From: Pseudomonas chlororaphis
GTDB taxonomy: Bacteria > Pseudomonadota > Gammaproteobacteria > Pseudomonadales > Pseudomonadaceae
Direction of reading: 5' to 3'
Assembly (NCBI GenBank): GCA_001023535.1
Contig: CP011020.1
Coordinates: 644,595-708,594 of the forward strand
Length of the DNA stretch: 64,000 bases
In this document: piece after piece, positions 1-8,582 of the stretch
Layout of the letters: every line of letters starts with the position of its first letter
Numbering within the stretch: position 1 is the first letter of the stretch
The notes under the pieces: generated by a model
The model's database searches: none
What the model was told of the DNA's origin: nothing
The model's input: the letters and a program-made list of their open reading frames with translations, nothing else
Program-made: the position numbers and the translations under genes

Positions 1-981
1 ACCAAGGGCCCGAACAAGGACCGCCAGAACCTGGGCATCTATCGCCAGCAGGTGATTGGTCGCAACAAGGTCATCATGCGCTGGCTGAGCCACCGCGGCG
101 GTGCGCTGGATTACCGTGAGTGGTGCGATAAGCATCCTGGCCAGCCCTTCCCGGTGTCAGTGGCCCTGGGCGCGGACCCGGCGACCATCCTCGGCGCCGT
201 CACGCCGGTGCCGGACAGCCTGTCCGAATATGCGTTCGCCGGCCTGTTGCGCGGCAACCGTACGGAGCTGGTGAAGTGCCGTGGCAACGACCTGCAAGTG
301 CCGGCCACCGCCGAGATCATCCTCGAAGGCGTGATCCACCCCGGCGAGATGGCCGATGAGGGGCCGTACGGCGACCATACCGGTTACTACAACGAAGTGG
401 ACAGCTTCCCGGTCTTCACGGTCGAGCGCATCACCCATCGGCTCAAGCCGATCTACCACAGCACCTACACTGGCCGCCCGCCCGATGAGCCGGCGATCCT
501 CGGCGTGGCGCTCAATGAAGTGTTCGTGCCGATCCTGCAGAAACAGTTTCCGGAAATCACCGACTTCTACCTGCCGCCGGAAGGCTGTTCGTACCGGATG
601 GCCGTGGTGACGATGAAGAAGTCGTATCCGGGGCACGCCAAGCGCGTGATGCTGGGGGTCTGGTCGTTTTTGCGACAGTTCATGTACACCAAGTTCGTTA
701 TCGTCACCGACGACGATATCAATGCGCGGGATTGGAACGATGTGATCTGGGCCATCACCACGCGCATGGACCCCAAGCGCGACACGGTAATGATCGAGAA
801 CACGCCGATCGACTATCTCGACTTCGCCTCCCCGGTGTCCGGCCTGGGTTCGAAGATGGGGCTCGATGCCACGCACAAATGGCCCGGTGAAACCACTCGT
901 GAATGGGGCCGGGTGATCGTCAAGGATGAAGCCGTGACCCAGCGGATCGATGCCCTCTGGAATCAGTTAGGAATAGATTGA
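1..981 (+). CDS. ubiD: UbiD 4-hydroxy-3-polyprenylbenzoate decarboxylase, 3' part only
   Basis: The frame is open from base 1, so the start lies outside the window; 326 codons are visible and about 160 N-terminal residues are missing compared with the roughly 490-residue family. UbiD removes the ring carboxyl of 3-polyprenyl-4-hydroxybenzoate in ubiquinone synthesis, using prenylated FMN supplied by UbiX. The conserved block [11 protein letters not shown] (bases 358-390) carries active-site acidic residues of the family. The stop codon overlaps the next start (TGATG), so the following reductase is probably translationally coupled. The neighbour order ubiD / ferredoxin reductase / glpT matches the P. 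aeruginosa region from PA5237. Confidence 0.93.
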   Translation, partial: TKGPNKDRQNLGIYRQQVIGRNKVIMRWLSHRGGALDYREWCDKHPGQPFPVSVALGADPATILGAVTPVPDSLSEYAFAGLLRGNRTELVKCRGNDLQVPATAEIILEGVIHPGEMADEGPYGDHTGYYNEVDSFPVFTVERITHRLKPIYHSTYTGRPPDEPAILGVALNEVFVPILQKQFPEITDFYLPPEGCSYRMAVVTMKKSYPGHAKRVMLGVWSFLRQFMYTKFVIVTDDDINARDWNDVIWAITTRMDPKRDTVMIENTPIDYLDFASPVSGLGSKMGLDATHKWPGETTREWGRVIVKDEAVTQRIDALWNQLGID

Positions 982-1949
982 TGCGTGTAACCTTGCAGCC
1001 TTCCGGGGCGGTCCTGGACATACAGCCCGCCGAGCGGATCCTCGATGGCGCGCGGCGCCTGGGCTATGAATGTCCGCAAAGCTGCCGCAACGGCAACTGT
1101 CACGTGTGTGGTGCGTTGCTGGTGGAGGGTCGCGTGAAGCAAGCGGGCGAGGTGCGCGATCACGGTGAGATCTTCACCTGCATCGCCGAACCGCTGGAGG
1201 ACTGCGTGGTGCTGTGGGATGGCGTGTTGTCGCCGGGTGAGCTGCCGGTACGCAAGCTGGTGTGCCAGGTGAGCGAATGCGCCGATGTGGGCGGCGATGT
1301 CTGGCGGGTACGCCTGCGTGCACCGGCAGGCAAGCCGCCGCGCTACCACGCCGGGCAGTACTTGATGCTCGAACGGGAAAACGGCGAGAAGTCGGCGTTC
1401 TCCCTGGCTTCGGCACCGCACGGCGGGCGTGACCTGCAACTGCATGTCCTGGTGCGCGAAAGCAGTGCGCGGGCGCTGCTTGCACAATTGCAACGCAACC
1501 CCAGCGTGGCGGTGGAAATGCCGTTTGGCGACACGCACTTGTCCGAGCTGCCGGACGGCCCATTGGTGCTGATCGCCGCTGGAACCGGCATGGCGCAGAT
1601 GCACAGCCTGATCGAGCATTGCCGCGCGACGGGGTTCAAGCATCCGGTGCACCTGTACTGGGGCGTGCGCCGACCGGACGATTTTTATGAAATTGAGCAT
1701 TGGGACGAGTGGAAGCAACTGCCGAATCTGTTCCTGCACAAAGTCGTCAGCGACTTGTGCGGTTGGGAAGGGCGCTGCGGGATGCTTCACGAAGCCGTCT
1801 GCGAGGACATCCGCGACCTCTCTGGCGTGCACGTGTACGCCAGTGGCTCGCCGGCGATGATCTACGCCACGCTGGACGCCCTGGTGGAAGCCGGGATGGA
1901 CGCGCACCAAATGCGCGCCGACGTGTTCGCCTACGCCCCGCGGGCTTGA
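981..1949 (+). CDS. [2Fe-2S] ferredoxin / FAD / NAD(P)H oxidoreductase
   Basis: A 322-residue electron-transfer flavoprotein. The N-terminal plant-type ferredoxin domain shows Cys35-x4-Cys40-x2-Cys43 and a distal Cys67. It is followed by a ferredoxin-reductase FAD domain (RYHAGQYLML, FSLASAP) and an NAD(P)H domain (AAGTGMAQ). This arrangement is that of the proteins annotated as CDP-6-deoxy-delta-3,4-glucoseen reductase in Pseudomonas; no deoxysugar genes are nearby, so that name is probably only inherited. Its coupling to ubiD makes a role as redox partner in aromatic or quinone metabolism a reasonable inference. I use ATG at 981 rather than the TTG just upstream because of the TGATG overlap. 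Confidence 0.85.
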   Translation: MRVTLQPSGAVLDIQPAERILDGARRLGYECPQSCRNGNCHVCGALLVEGRVKQAGEVRDHGEIFTCIAEPLEDCVVLWDGVLSPGELPVRKLVCQVSECADVGGDVWRVRLRAPAGKPPRYHAGQYLMLERENGEKSAFSLASAPHGGRDLQLHVLVRESSARALLAQLQRNPSVAVEMPFGDTHLSELPDGPLVLIAAGTGMAQMHSLIEHCRATGFKHPVHLYWGVRRPDDFYEIEHWDEWKQLPNLFLHKVVSDLCGWEGRCGMLHEAVCEDIRDLSGVHVYASGSPAMIYATLDALVEAGMDAHQMRADVFAYAPRA

Positions 1950-2168
1950 TAGCGCGGGGCGCCTGCTCCGGCCGGGCTGCCTGGCAGCCCTCCATCCCAC
2001 CCCCTCGTGACAGCTTTATGACCCCCTATATTTCGTTTCGGTATTTAGCCTTTGCGCCTGGATACCGATAACGTATATAGCGCTGGATGGCATCCAACTT
2101 GCCTTGTTCCGGATAAACGTCATCCCCCTGACGCGCGCCAGCCCCATTATTGAAAGACGCTACCGGCC

Positions 2169-2837
2169 ATGACCGCTATCGAATCCGCCATAACCTGCGC
2201 TCTGTACCCACCACGGCTCGACCTGGGGGCACAACTGACCCATGAACAATTGCTCGCCTCGATGCAGTCGACCATGAGTCGCCATCGCGGCGGCCCGGTC
2301 TGGCTGTTTGCCTACGGCTCCTTGATCTGGCGGCCCGAATGCACGGCGGTGGAGCGGGTCCGTGGCCGGGTCCATGGTTATCATCGCGGCTTGTACTTGT
2401 GGTCCCACGAACATCGCGGCACCCCGGAGTTGCCAGGGTTGGTGTTCGGGTTGGATCGCGGTGGTTCGTGCAGCGGCTTCGCGTATCGCTTGCCACAGGA
2501 GAACCTCGAGGATTCGCTGTTTGCCCTGTGGCAGCGCGAGATGCCGGTGCCGTCCTATCGGCCTCACTGGCTCAGTTGCCGCCTGGAGGATGGCAGCCGC
2601 GTGCAGGCCCTGGGCTTCGTGCTGGAGCGGCACCTGCCCAGCTACGCCGGCAACTTGCCGGACCATGTGCTGAGCCAGGTGTTCGAAAGCGCCAGCGGTC
2701 GTTACGGCACCACTCGCGACTACGTCGAGCAGACCGTCCACGCCCTGCGCAGCCACGCCATGCCAGATCGGAATCTGGAGGCGCGGCTCAAGCGTTGCAG
2801 GTCAGCCCAGGATCAGACGACCGCTTCGCGACTCTGA
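2169..2837 (+). CDS. chaC: ChaC-type glutathione-specific gamma-glutamylcyclotransferase
   Basis: A 222-residue protein of the ChaC family, which cleaves glutathione to 5-oxoproline and Cys-Gly in the cytosol. The family hallmark YGSLIWRP, which binds the gamma-glutamyl moiety, lies near residue 45, followed by the CSGFAYRL and RNLP-like conserved core. A roughly 220 bp upstream gap separates it from the reductase. Its last 25 bases overlap tail-to-tail with the 3' end of glpT on the other strand. Confidence 0.85.
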   Translation: MTAIESAITCALYPPRLDLGAQLTHEQLLASMQSTMSRHRGGPVWLFAYGSLIWRPECTAVERVRGRVHGYHRGLYLWSHEHRGTPELPGLVFGLDRGGSCSGFAYRLPQENLEDSLFALWQREMPVPSYRPHWLSCRLEDGSRVQALGFVLERHLPSYAGNLPDHVLSQVFESASGRYGTTRDYVEQTVHALRSHAMPDRNLEARLKRCRSAQDQTTASRL

Positions 2838-4162
2838 CTGGCGACTTGCTTGTGCCACAGGGTTGGCGCAAGGAAGGCCATGGCCAGCAGGCAGGCACCG
2901 ATCAACAGCACGAAGCCGCCGTTCCAGCCAAAATGGTCCACGGTGTAGCCCATGGCAGCGCTTGCCGCGACCGAGCCGCCCAGGTAGCCAAACAGGCCGG
3001 TAAAGCCTGCGGCGGTGCCGGCGGCTTTCTTCGGGGCCAGCTCCAGTGCCTGCAAGCCGATCAGCATGACCGGGCCGTAGATCAGGAAGCCGATGGAGAC
3101 CAGGGCGATCATGTCGACGGTCGGGTTGCCGGCCGGGTTCAGCCAGTACACCAGCGTGGCCACGGTCACCAGGGCCATGAACACCATGCCTGTCAGGCCA
3201 CGGTTGCCGCGGAAGATCTTGTCCGACATCCAGCCACACAGCAGCGTGCCGGGAATACCCGCCCACTCGTAGAAGAAGTAGGCCCAGGAGCTTTTATCCA
3301 CGGTGAAGCCCTTGGCTTCCTTCAGGTACGTCGGTGCCCAGTCCAGCACGCCATAGCGCAGCAGGTAGACGAACACGTTGGCCATGGCGATGTACCAGAG
3401 CATTTTGTTGCGCAGCACGTACTTGACGAAGATTTCCTTGGCGCTGAATTCGTTCTCGTGGCTGGCGTCGTAGCCTTCCGGGTAGTCGTTCTTGTACTTT
3501 TCGATCGGCGGCAGGCCCACCGATTGCGGGGTGTCGCGCATGGTCACGAAGGCAAATACAGCAACCGCCAGGGCCACGGCAGCAGGCACGTAGAACGCGG
3601 CGTGCCAGTCATTGAACCAGCCCATGCCCAGCAGGAACAGCGGGCCGATCAGGCCGCCGCCGACGTTGTGCGCCACGTTCCACACCGACACCACGCCGCC
3701 GCGCTCTTTCTGCGACCACCAGTGCACCATGGTCCGCCCGCTGGGCGGCCAACCCATGCCCTGGGCCCAGCCGTTGATGAACAGCAGGATGAACATCATG
3801 GTCACGCTGGACGTGGCCCAAGGCGCGAACCCGAAGATGAACATCACCCCCGCCGATACCAGCAGGCCGAATGGCAGGAAATAGCGTGGGTTGGAGCGGT
3901 CGGACACCAGGCCCATCAGGAACTTGGACAGGCCGTAGGCAATGGCGATGGCCGACATGGCCAGGCCCAGTTGGCCTCGGCTGTAGCCCTCGTCGATCAG
4001 GTAGGGCATGGCCAGGGAGAAGTTCTTGCGCAGCAGGTAGTAACCGGCGTAGCCGATGAAGATCCCGGCGAAGATCTGCCAGCGTAGGCGTCGGTAGGTA
4101 CTGTCTATCTTTTCTTCAGGCAAGGGCGCCTGGTGTGCGGCAGGACGAAAGAAAGCAAACAT
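2813..4162 (-). CDS. glpT: Glycerol-3-phosphate / phosphate antiporter (MFS)
   Basis: A 449-residue, 12-segment MFS transporter of the organophosphate:phosphate antiporter family. GlpT imports sn-glycerol-3-phosphate in exchange for phosphate across the inner membrane. Family features include [15 protein letters not shown] in the first helix, the [13 protein letters not shown] motif between helices 2 and 3, and WWSQKERGG. The gene stands alone, with two palindromes upstream that resemble GlpR operators. Its 3' end overlaps chaC by 25 bp in the convergent orientation, leaving no room for an intergenic terminator. Confidence 0.93.
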   Translation of the reverse strand: MFAFFRPAAHQAPLPEEKIDSTYRRLRWQIFAGIFIGYAGYYLLRKNFSLAMPYLIDEGYSRGQLGLAMSAIAIAYGLSKFLMGLVSDRSNPRYFLPFGLLVSAGVMFIFGFAPWATSSVTMMFILLFINGWAQGMGWPPSGRTMVHWWSQKERGGVVSVWNVAHNVGGGLIGPLFLLGMGWFNDWHAAFYVPAAVALAVAVFAFVTMRDTPQSVGLPPIEKYKNDYPEGYDASHENEFSAKEIFVKYVLRNKMLWYIAMANVFVYLLRYGVLDWAPTYLKEAKGFTVDKSSWAYFFYEWAGIPGTLLCGWMSDKIFRGNRGLTGMVFMALVTVATLVYWLNPAGNPTVDMIALVSIGFLIYGPVMLIGLQALELAPKKAAGTAAGFTGLFGYLGGSVAASAAMGYTVDHFGWNGGFVLLIGACLLAMAFLAPTLWHKQVASQSREAVV

Positions 4163-4206
4163 TCAAGGGCTCCAGGATTCTTGTTATGCGGATGTGAATG
4201 TTACAG

Positions 4207-4222
4207 TTTCGTTACCGAAAAT
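4207..4222 (-). promoter_or_regulatory. Candidate GlpR operator upstream of glpT
   Basis: The sequence TTTCGTTACCGAAAAT has TTTCG/CGAAA arms around TTAC and lies 45-60 bp before the glpT start. It resembles the TTTCG...CGAAA half-sites reported for pseudomonad GlpR. Assignment is by resemblance and position only. Confidence 0.5.
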
Positions 4223-4267
4223 AGCATTGCTTCTCATCACTTAAAAAGCGGAAATTTTCCTGATCGA

Positions 4268-4285
4268 ATGTTCTTAAATGAACAT
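4268..4285. promoter_or_regulatory. Perfect ATGTTC-N6-GAACAT palindrome upstream of glpT
   Basis: An 18-bp palindrome with ATGTTC and GAACAT arms, about 105 bp before the glpT start. The half-site is close to the enterobacterial GlpR half-site (ATGTTCG). It could be a second GlpR site or serve the opposite strand. Confidence 0.4.
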
Positions 4286-4328
4286 GTCGCTCAGACGTAG
4301 TCGAAGGGCGCTGTAGGAAGCTTCGTCA

Positions 4329-4568
4329 GTGGCGTTTTCACACCCCGAATCGCAGCCTGCGCGACAAGGCAATGGGAAACGTCCTTCATTGATAGGGGAC
4401 GTCTCGCCATTCAGCCTTTGGGCCATGCTGCTGATGAGGGCCGGGGTGGCGGGCACGGTCCGGGTCGGCTTTACGGCGCACGCCGACGGCCGGGTCGAGT
4501 CGGGCGCGATGCTGCACAGCGATCATCCCGACTTCGCCGATGCCGCCCGAAACGCCGTGAGCCAGTAG
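4329..4568 (+). pseudogene. Truncated TonB C-terminal-domain remnant
   Basis: A GTG-started frame of 79 codons. Its last ~42 residues (GVAGTVRVGFTAHADGRV, then HPDFADAARNAV) match the central part of a TonB C-terminal domain. The domain stops before the expected W-x-Y-x-P-A segment, and the first ~37 residues show no TonB anchor or proline-rich linker. It sits between glpT and the quinone oxidoreductase and ends 4 bp from the latter's stop. I read it as a decayed fragment of an energy transducer or TonB-like protein; a short functional protein cannot be excluded. Confidence 0.45.
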
Positions 4569-4572
4569 CGCT

Positions 4573-5550
4573 TCAGCGCACCTGCACGACGACTTTGCCC
4601 ACGGCCTTGCGCTGCGCCAGGTCATTGATGGCCTGGGCGGCGTTGTCCAGTGGGTACACCTGCGAGACCAGAGGCTTGAGCTTGCCTTCGGTGAACCAGC
4701 CAAACAGTTGCTGGAAGTTGGCGGCATTGTCCTGGGGCTGGCGTTGGGCGAAAGAGCCCCAGAACACGCCCATGACGGCGGCGCCCTTGAGCAGGGCCAG
4801 GTTGACCGGCAGTTCGGGGATGCGTCCGCTGGCAAAGCCCACCACCAGCAGCCGGCCATTCCAGGCGATGGCGCGAATGGCCTGGTCGAACAGGTCGCCA
4901 CCCACCGGGTCGTAGATCACGTCGGCGCCCTGGCCGTCGGTGAGGCGCTTGATCTCATCCTTTAGGCTGGCTTCGCTGTAGTTGATCAGTTCGTCGGCAC
5001 CGGCCGCCTTCGCCACGGCGAGCTTCTCGGCGCTGCTGGCGGCGGCGATCACCCGTGCGCCCATGGCCTTGCCGATCTCCACTGCCGCCAGGCCGACACC
5101 CCCGGAGGCACCGAGCACCAGCAAGGTTTCGCCGGGTTGCAGGTGGGCCCGTTGCTTGAGGGCGTGCATCGAGGTGCCGTAGGTCATGCTGAAGGCGGCA
5201 GCGGTGTTGAAGTCCATGGCTGCTGGAATAGGCAACACGTTGTAGCCAGGGACCGCGACCTGTTCGGCAAAGCTGCCCCAACCGGTCAGTGCCATTACCC
5301 GGTCGCCGACCTTCAGATGGCTGACCTTTTCGCCCACGGCACTGACGACGCCCGCCGCTTCGCCGCCAGGGGAAAACGGGAAGGGTGGCTTGAATTGGTA
5401 TTTGCCCTCGATGATCAGCGTGTCAGGGAAATTCACCCCGGCGGCGTGCACGTCCAGCAGGATCTCATTCTTCTTCGCAATGGGGCTGGCGACGTCTTCC
5501 AGCACCAGCGATTCGGCAGGGCCGAATTCTTTGCACAGCACGGCTTTCAT
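4573..5550 (-). CDS. NADPH:quinone oxidoreductase (zinc-independent MDR family)
   Basis: A 325-residue medium-chain reductase of the quinone oxidoreductase / zeta-crystallin group. It has the GroES-like substrate domain (AGVNFPDTLIIEGKY) and a Rossmann domain with the nucleotide loop LGASGGVGLAAVE near residues 145-157. The zinc-ligand cysteines of alcohol dehydrogenases are absent, as expected for this group. It probably reduces quinones or activated C=C bonds with NADPH in the cytosol. It is a single gene; the order glpT / oxidoreductase / FliL-like protein matches P. aeruginosa PA5235-PA5233. Confidence 0.88.
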   Translation of the reverse strand: MKAVLCKEFGPAESLVLEDVASPIAKKNEILLDVHAAGVNFPDTLIIEGKYQFKPPFPFSPGGEAAGVVSAVGEKVSHLKVGDRVMALTGWGSFAEQVAVPGYNVLPIPAAMDFNTAAAFSMTYGTSMHALKQRAHLQPGETLLVLGASGGVGLAAVEIGKAMGARVIAAASSAEKLAVAKAAGADELINYSEASLKDEIKRLTDGQGADVIYDPVGGDLFDQAIRAIAWNGRLLVVGFASGRIPELPVNLALLKGAAVMGVFWGSFAQRQPQDNAANFQQLFGWFTEGKLKPLVSQVYPLDNAAQAINDLAQRKAVGKVVVQVR

Positions 5551-5700
5551 CAGGGCTATTCCTTTGGGAGTGATGGCCGATAAGTGTAGGTGTGAGAGTC
5601 AACGGGTCAACGAGCATGCCCCGCCCTGATAGCCGGCCATAAGCTTGTGCTTGAACGGCGGGTCGGTATGCTGGGCCGCAAACCGGATGAGGAGTCGAAT

Positions 5701-6117
5701 GTGAAAGCGTGGATTGTGTTGATGCTGGCCCTGGCGCTGCCTGCGGCAGTGATGGCCGAAGAGGCCAAGGAAGCGAAGGAAGGCGAGGCGCCGAAGGTCA
5801 GCTACATCACCCTCAGCCCGCCCTTCGTGGGCAACTATGGCCTGGACGGTACGGCGAAGCTGAAGGTCTACAAGGCTGACGTGGCGCTGCGGGTGACCGG
5901 CGATGCGGCTGCCGCGGCGGTGAAGGCGAATGAACCGCTGATTCGCAACCAGTTGGTAGCATTGTTTGCCCAGCAGACCGTCGAGACGATGAACAACGTC
6001 GAGGCCAAGGAAAAGCTGCGCCAGGAGGCGTTGAAGCAGACCCAGCAAGTGATGAGCGACGAGACTGGCAAGCCGACGGTGGAAGATCTGTTGTTCAACA
6101 ACCTGATCATTCAGTAA
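5701..6117 (+). CDS. FliL-like secreted protein
   Basis: 138 residues with a clear signal peptide (hydrophobic WIVLMLALALPAAVMA) followed by a charged EAKEAKEGE linker and a FliL-type domain (YITLSPPFVGNYG, then IRNQLVALFAQQTVE and LRQEALKQTQ). FliL proteins associate with the flagellar basal body, but no flagellar genes are nearby and this orphan paralogue has a cleavable-looking signal rather than a typical anchor, so a different periplasmic role is possible. GTG at 5701 is chosen because GGAG (5691-5694) lies 6 bp upstream; an earlier in-frame start would add residues before the signal peptide. Confidence 0.75.
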   Translation: MKAWIVLMLALALPAAVMAEEAKEAKEGEAPKVSYITLSPPFVGNYGLDGTAKLKVYKADVALRVTGDAAAAAVKANEPLIRNQLVALFAQQTVETMNNVEAKEKLRQEALKQTQQVMSDETGKPTVEDLLFNNLIIQ

Positions 6118-6169
6118 GGCTTGAGGGCCAGGGCGGGGCTTTCGTGAGCCTGCTCGCGAAGACGGTCGT

Positions 6170-6622
6170 CTAGGGTTTCAACCCGATGACCGCCGCCCAT
6201 TGTTCGGCTGTCACGGGCATCACCGACAGTCGCGAGCCTTTCTGCACCAGTGGCATCTCGGCCAATGCGCTCTGCTGCTTGAGGTAGTCGAGCTTCAGCA
6301 CCCGGGCAAATGTCTCGACGTGAGCCACGTCGATGGCCGTCCAGGGGTTCTTGTCCGGGCTGGCCTTGGGGTCGTGGTAATGGCTGTCGGGGTCCAGTGC
6401 GGTCGGGTCGGGGTAGGCTGCGCGGACGATCCGGCCGATCCCGGCGATGCCCGGCTCGGGGCAACTGGAGTGGTAGAAGAAAAACGCATCGCCGACGGCC
6501 ATGGCTCGCAGGAAATTGCGCGCCTGATAGTTGCGAACCCCGTCCCAGCGCGCCTGGCTGAGCTTTTCCAGGCCTTGGATGGAGAGCTCGTCGGGCTCGG
6601 ACTTCATCAGCCAATAGGCCAT
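6170..6622 (-). CDS. EVE-domain (PUA-like) protein
   Basis: 150 residues forming a single EVE domain: MAYWLMKSEP at the start, WDGVRNYQARNFLRAM, FFFYHSSCPEPGIAGI and the C-terminal VMPVTAEQW. EVE domains are PUA-like folds thought to recognise modified bases in nucleic acids; the cellular role of the housekeeping proteobacterial member is not settled. The frame continues upstream, but the family start MAYWLMKSEP fixes the ATG at 6622. Confidence 0.88.
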   Translation of the reverse strand: MAYWLMKSEPDELSIQGLEKLSQARWDGVRNYQARNFLRAMAVGDAFFFYHSSCPEPGIAGIGRIVRAAYPDPTALDPDSHYHDPKASPDKNPWTAIDVAHVETFARVLKLDYLKQQSALAEMPLVQKGSRLSVMPVTAEQWAAVIGLKP

Positions 6623-6817
6623 GATTTCTACTCCTGGGCGGTGTGCTTGAAAATAGTTCAGCGATTTTATGACAAACCGACAGTCGGTTGACGCCAGAGT
6701 TTGCGTGTCGCCGCAGGTTGCCGCAAAATGCCGGCCTTCCAAGCTTGACGCTGCTGCACGGCCAATAAGAAAACCGCTGCTGTCATCGTGTGTGATATGC
6801 CTTGAGGGGGGCAATCG

Positions 6818-6964
6818 ATGAAACGCAAACCGGATTTGTTGTGGATTCTGGTCATTCTGTTCGGTCTGGGTGTCGTGACCACGGGTTACGCACAAAGCCT
6901 GTGGACCAACAAGGTCGAGGCGCCGATGGACATTACCCAGCCCGCGCCCACGTTCAAACGCTGA
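6818..6964 (+). CDS. 48-residue single-span membrane protein
   Basis: A short gene with an excellent ribosome binding site (GAGGGGGG, 6804-6811) before ATG 6818. The product begins MKRKPDLLW, has one hydrophobic segment (about residues 7-24, ILVILFGLGVVTTGYA), then SLWTNKVEAPMDITQPAPTFKR. Positive residues before the span predict an inner-membrane protein with the C-terminus outside, or an uncleaved signal anchor. It lies between the divergent EVE gene and the convergent 5-formyl-THF cyclo-ligase. Function unknown; the coding pattern and RBS argue that it is real. Confidence 0.7.
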   Translation: MKRKPDLLWILVILFGLGVVTTGYAQSLWTNKVEAPMDITQPAPTFKR

Positions 6965-6999
6965 ACCCGTCTTCCTGGCGCCGCTGATTGCCGCGGCGC

Positions 7000-7605
7000 C
7001 TATCGCGCACTATACCAATGCCTGTCGCTGACCGTGCCCTGTAGCGGTACGTCCCAGCTTGCCTGTGCCAACCGGTCGACCTTCTGGCATTCATGGGCCA
7101 GCCCCAGCAATGTCGGTTTGCGCCACTGCCGGCGCCGCGCCAGGTACGCCAGGCTGCGGTCATAGAAGCCGCCGCCCATGCCCAGCCGACCTCCGGCATC
7201 GTCAAACCCCACCAACGGCAATAACACCAGGTCCAGCGCCCAGACCTTGCGTTGCCGGGCAATGTCGATCCGGGGTTCGAGGATACGGAAACGATTGGGA
7301 TGCAGTTGCTCGCCGGGGCGGATGCGTTGGAAAACCATTTTGGTCCGCGGCCACGGGCTGAGCACTGGCAAGTACGTGGCCTTGCCCCGGCGCTGGGCGG
7401 CACGCAGCAGCAGGCGCGGGTCGATCTCGCCATCGTTGGGCAGGTACAGGGCAATGTGCCTGGCGCGGCGGAACAGTGGATGCTGGGCCAGTTGCCGGTA
7501 CAGCCCCAGGGCCGCTTGCCGTTGCTGGACAGGCGTCAGGGCTCGGCGGGCCTGGCGCAGCAGGCGGCGAAGTTGCGGGCGGGGCAGCAGCGCGGGTTCG
7601 GTCAT
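7000..7605 (-). CDS. ygfA: 5-formyltetrahydrofolate cyclo-ligase
   Basis: 201 residues. The enzyme converts 5-formyl-THF to 5,10-methenyl-THF with ATP, recycling an inhibitory folate in the cytosol. Family motifs are the N-terminal RRLLRQARRALTP, YLPNDGEIDPR (substrate and phosphate contacts), and the C-terminal LPLVGFDDAGGRLGMGGGFYDR loop. It lies downstream of the 6S RNA gene on the same strand, the ssrS-ygfA linkage seen widely in gammaproteobacteria, so read-through from ssrS is a likely source of its mRNA. Confidence 0.93.
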   Translation of the reverse strand: MTEPALLPRPQLRRLLRQARRALTPVQQRQAALGLYRQLAQHPLFRRARHIALYLPNDGEIDPRLLLRAAQRRGKATYLPVLSPWPRTKMVFQRIRPGEQLHPNRFRILEPRIDIARQRKVWALDLVLLPLVGFDDAGGRLGMGGGFYDRSLAYLARRRQWRKPTLLGLAHECQKVDRLAQASWDVPLQGTVSDRHWYSAR

Positions 7606-7681
7606 GTCGAAAGTTCACGGTGTCGGCGATGGCACAGCGTAACCGCAAAACAGGACACTCATAAATGCCCGGGCCGGAAAC

Positions 7682-7712
7682 GACGATGCCAGTCGCATGG
7701 ACTGGCATCGTC
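7682..7712. other. Perfect 12-bp hairpin between 6S RNA and ygfA
   Basis: Arms 7682-7693 and 7701-7712 (GACGATGCCAGT / ACTGGCATCGTC) are perfectly complementary with a 7-nt loop. There is no T-run on the minus-strand side, so it is not a classical intrinsic terminator. It could mark the 3' end or processing of the ssrS transcript before ygfA. Confidence 0.6.
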
Positions 7713-7721
7713 TGGAATCAG

Positions 7722-7903
7722 GCTCCCCGGATGAACCGCTGTCGGCTTAGCCCTTGAACCCGAAAGTTCAAGGTGGAAGTTGCAGGAGGCGTTAAGGCTT
7801 TCCGTCAAGCGGACATGCACACCGGCCCCAACGTGCAACCCCCGTGGTTGTGCGTATCGGCTCAGGGACATCACCAACTGGCAAGCACCCCAGGGAGTGA
7901 GGC
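7722..7903 (-). ncRNA. ssrS: 6S RNA
   Basis: The gene lies between zapA and ygfA on their strand, the standard ssrS location. Reading the minus strand, it contains features recalled from Pseudomonas 6S RNA: GTGATGTCCCTGAGCCGATA, GCATGTCCGC, GGAAAGCCTTAA, and the CTTGAAC-TTTCG-GGTTCAAGG hairpin (about 7755-7776). 6S RNA mimics an open promoter and sequesters sigma-70 RNA polymerase in stationary phase. The ends are estimated and may be off by 10-15 nt. Confidence 0.85.
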
Positions 7904-7929
7904 GAGTATACCCCAGGCTGCCTCGCGAA

Positions 7930-8247
7930 TCAGCCCTTGCTGACGTCTGGATCGGTCGCCAGCACCAGATCCACCCGTTCGAGCAGGTCGCGGACCTGTT
8001 CGCGGGTCGAGCCACTGACCTGCACGTCAGGCGTATCCTGGCGATGCAGCAGGTCGTGGGTGATGTTCAAGGCGGCCATCACGGCAATGCGGTCGGCGCC
8101 GATGACCTTGCCGCTGCTGCGGATCTCGCGCATCTTGCCGTCCAGGTACCGGGCGGCGCTCACCAGGTTGCTGCGCTCTTCCTGGGGACAGATGATCGAA
8201 TACTCTTTATCGAGGATCTGCACGGTAACGCTATTGCTTGAACTCAT
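7930..8247 (-). CDS. zapA: Cell division protein ZapA
   Basis: 105 residues. ZapA binds FtsZ and bundles protofilaments at the division ring. The N-terminal beta region contains VTVQILDKEYSIICPQEER, followed by the helical AARYLDGKMREIR and IAVMAALNITHDLL segments that form the tetramer. Its ATG overlaps the stop of the upstream coiled-coil gene (ATGA), so the two are co-translated. It is immediately upstream of ssrS, as in other pseudomonads. Confidence 0.92.
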   Translation of the reverse strand: MSSSNSVTVQILDKEYSIICPQEERSNLVSAARYLDGKMREIRSSGKVIGADRIAVMAALNITHDLLHRQDTPDVQVSGSTREQVRDLLERVDLVLATDPDVSKG

Positions 8248-8462
8248 GAGTCTTGCTCCAGGGCCTTGAGGCGCGAAATCATCGATTCGACCTTACGCCG
8301 GGCGATTTCGTTTTTTTCAATGAGGTGAGCGCGTTCCTCGCGCCAGGTTTTTTCCTGAGCTAATAGGAGTCCGTTTTGGCTCTTTAGTTGCTCGACCCGC
8401 TCAATTAGCAATTCGAGTCTGGCCATCAGCGCTTGCAGGTCGTTGTCTTCCATTGTGTCCAC
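8244..8462 (-). CDS. Small coiled-coil protein (TIGR02449 / ZapB-like)
   Basis: 72 residues, almost entirely a coiled coil (LMARLELLIERVEQLKSQNGLL and onward) ending in KALEQDS. It matches the small TIGR02449-type proteins always found before zapA in pseudomonads, and resembles ZapB or SlyX in build. The ATGA overlap with zapA suggests a joint role in division, though this is inference from context. Start codons at 8462 and 8453 are both possible. Confidence 0.8.
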   Translation of the reverse strand: MDTMEDNDLQALMARLELLIERVEQLKSQNGLLLAQEKTWREERAHLIEKNEIARRKVESMISRLKALEQDS

Positions 8463-8582
8463 TGAAGAGAGTGTCTGATGGGGAATGCAGGTCGCACAGC
8501 CTCTGATAGTCTTGGCGAGTCTGTCGATGTAGGATACAAGGCCTCCATTCTAGACATAGCGCCGTCTGGCGCCTAGCTGCCC

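Noticed and set aside
2339..4087. 582-codon frame on the plus strand opposite glpT
   Set aside because: It is antisense to a well-supported transporter, rich in Gly/His/Gln/Arg as expected for a mirror frame in GC-rich DNA, and has no domain.
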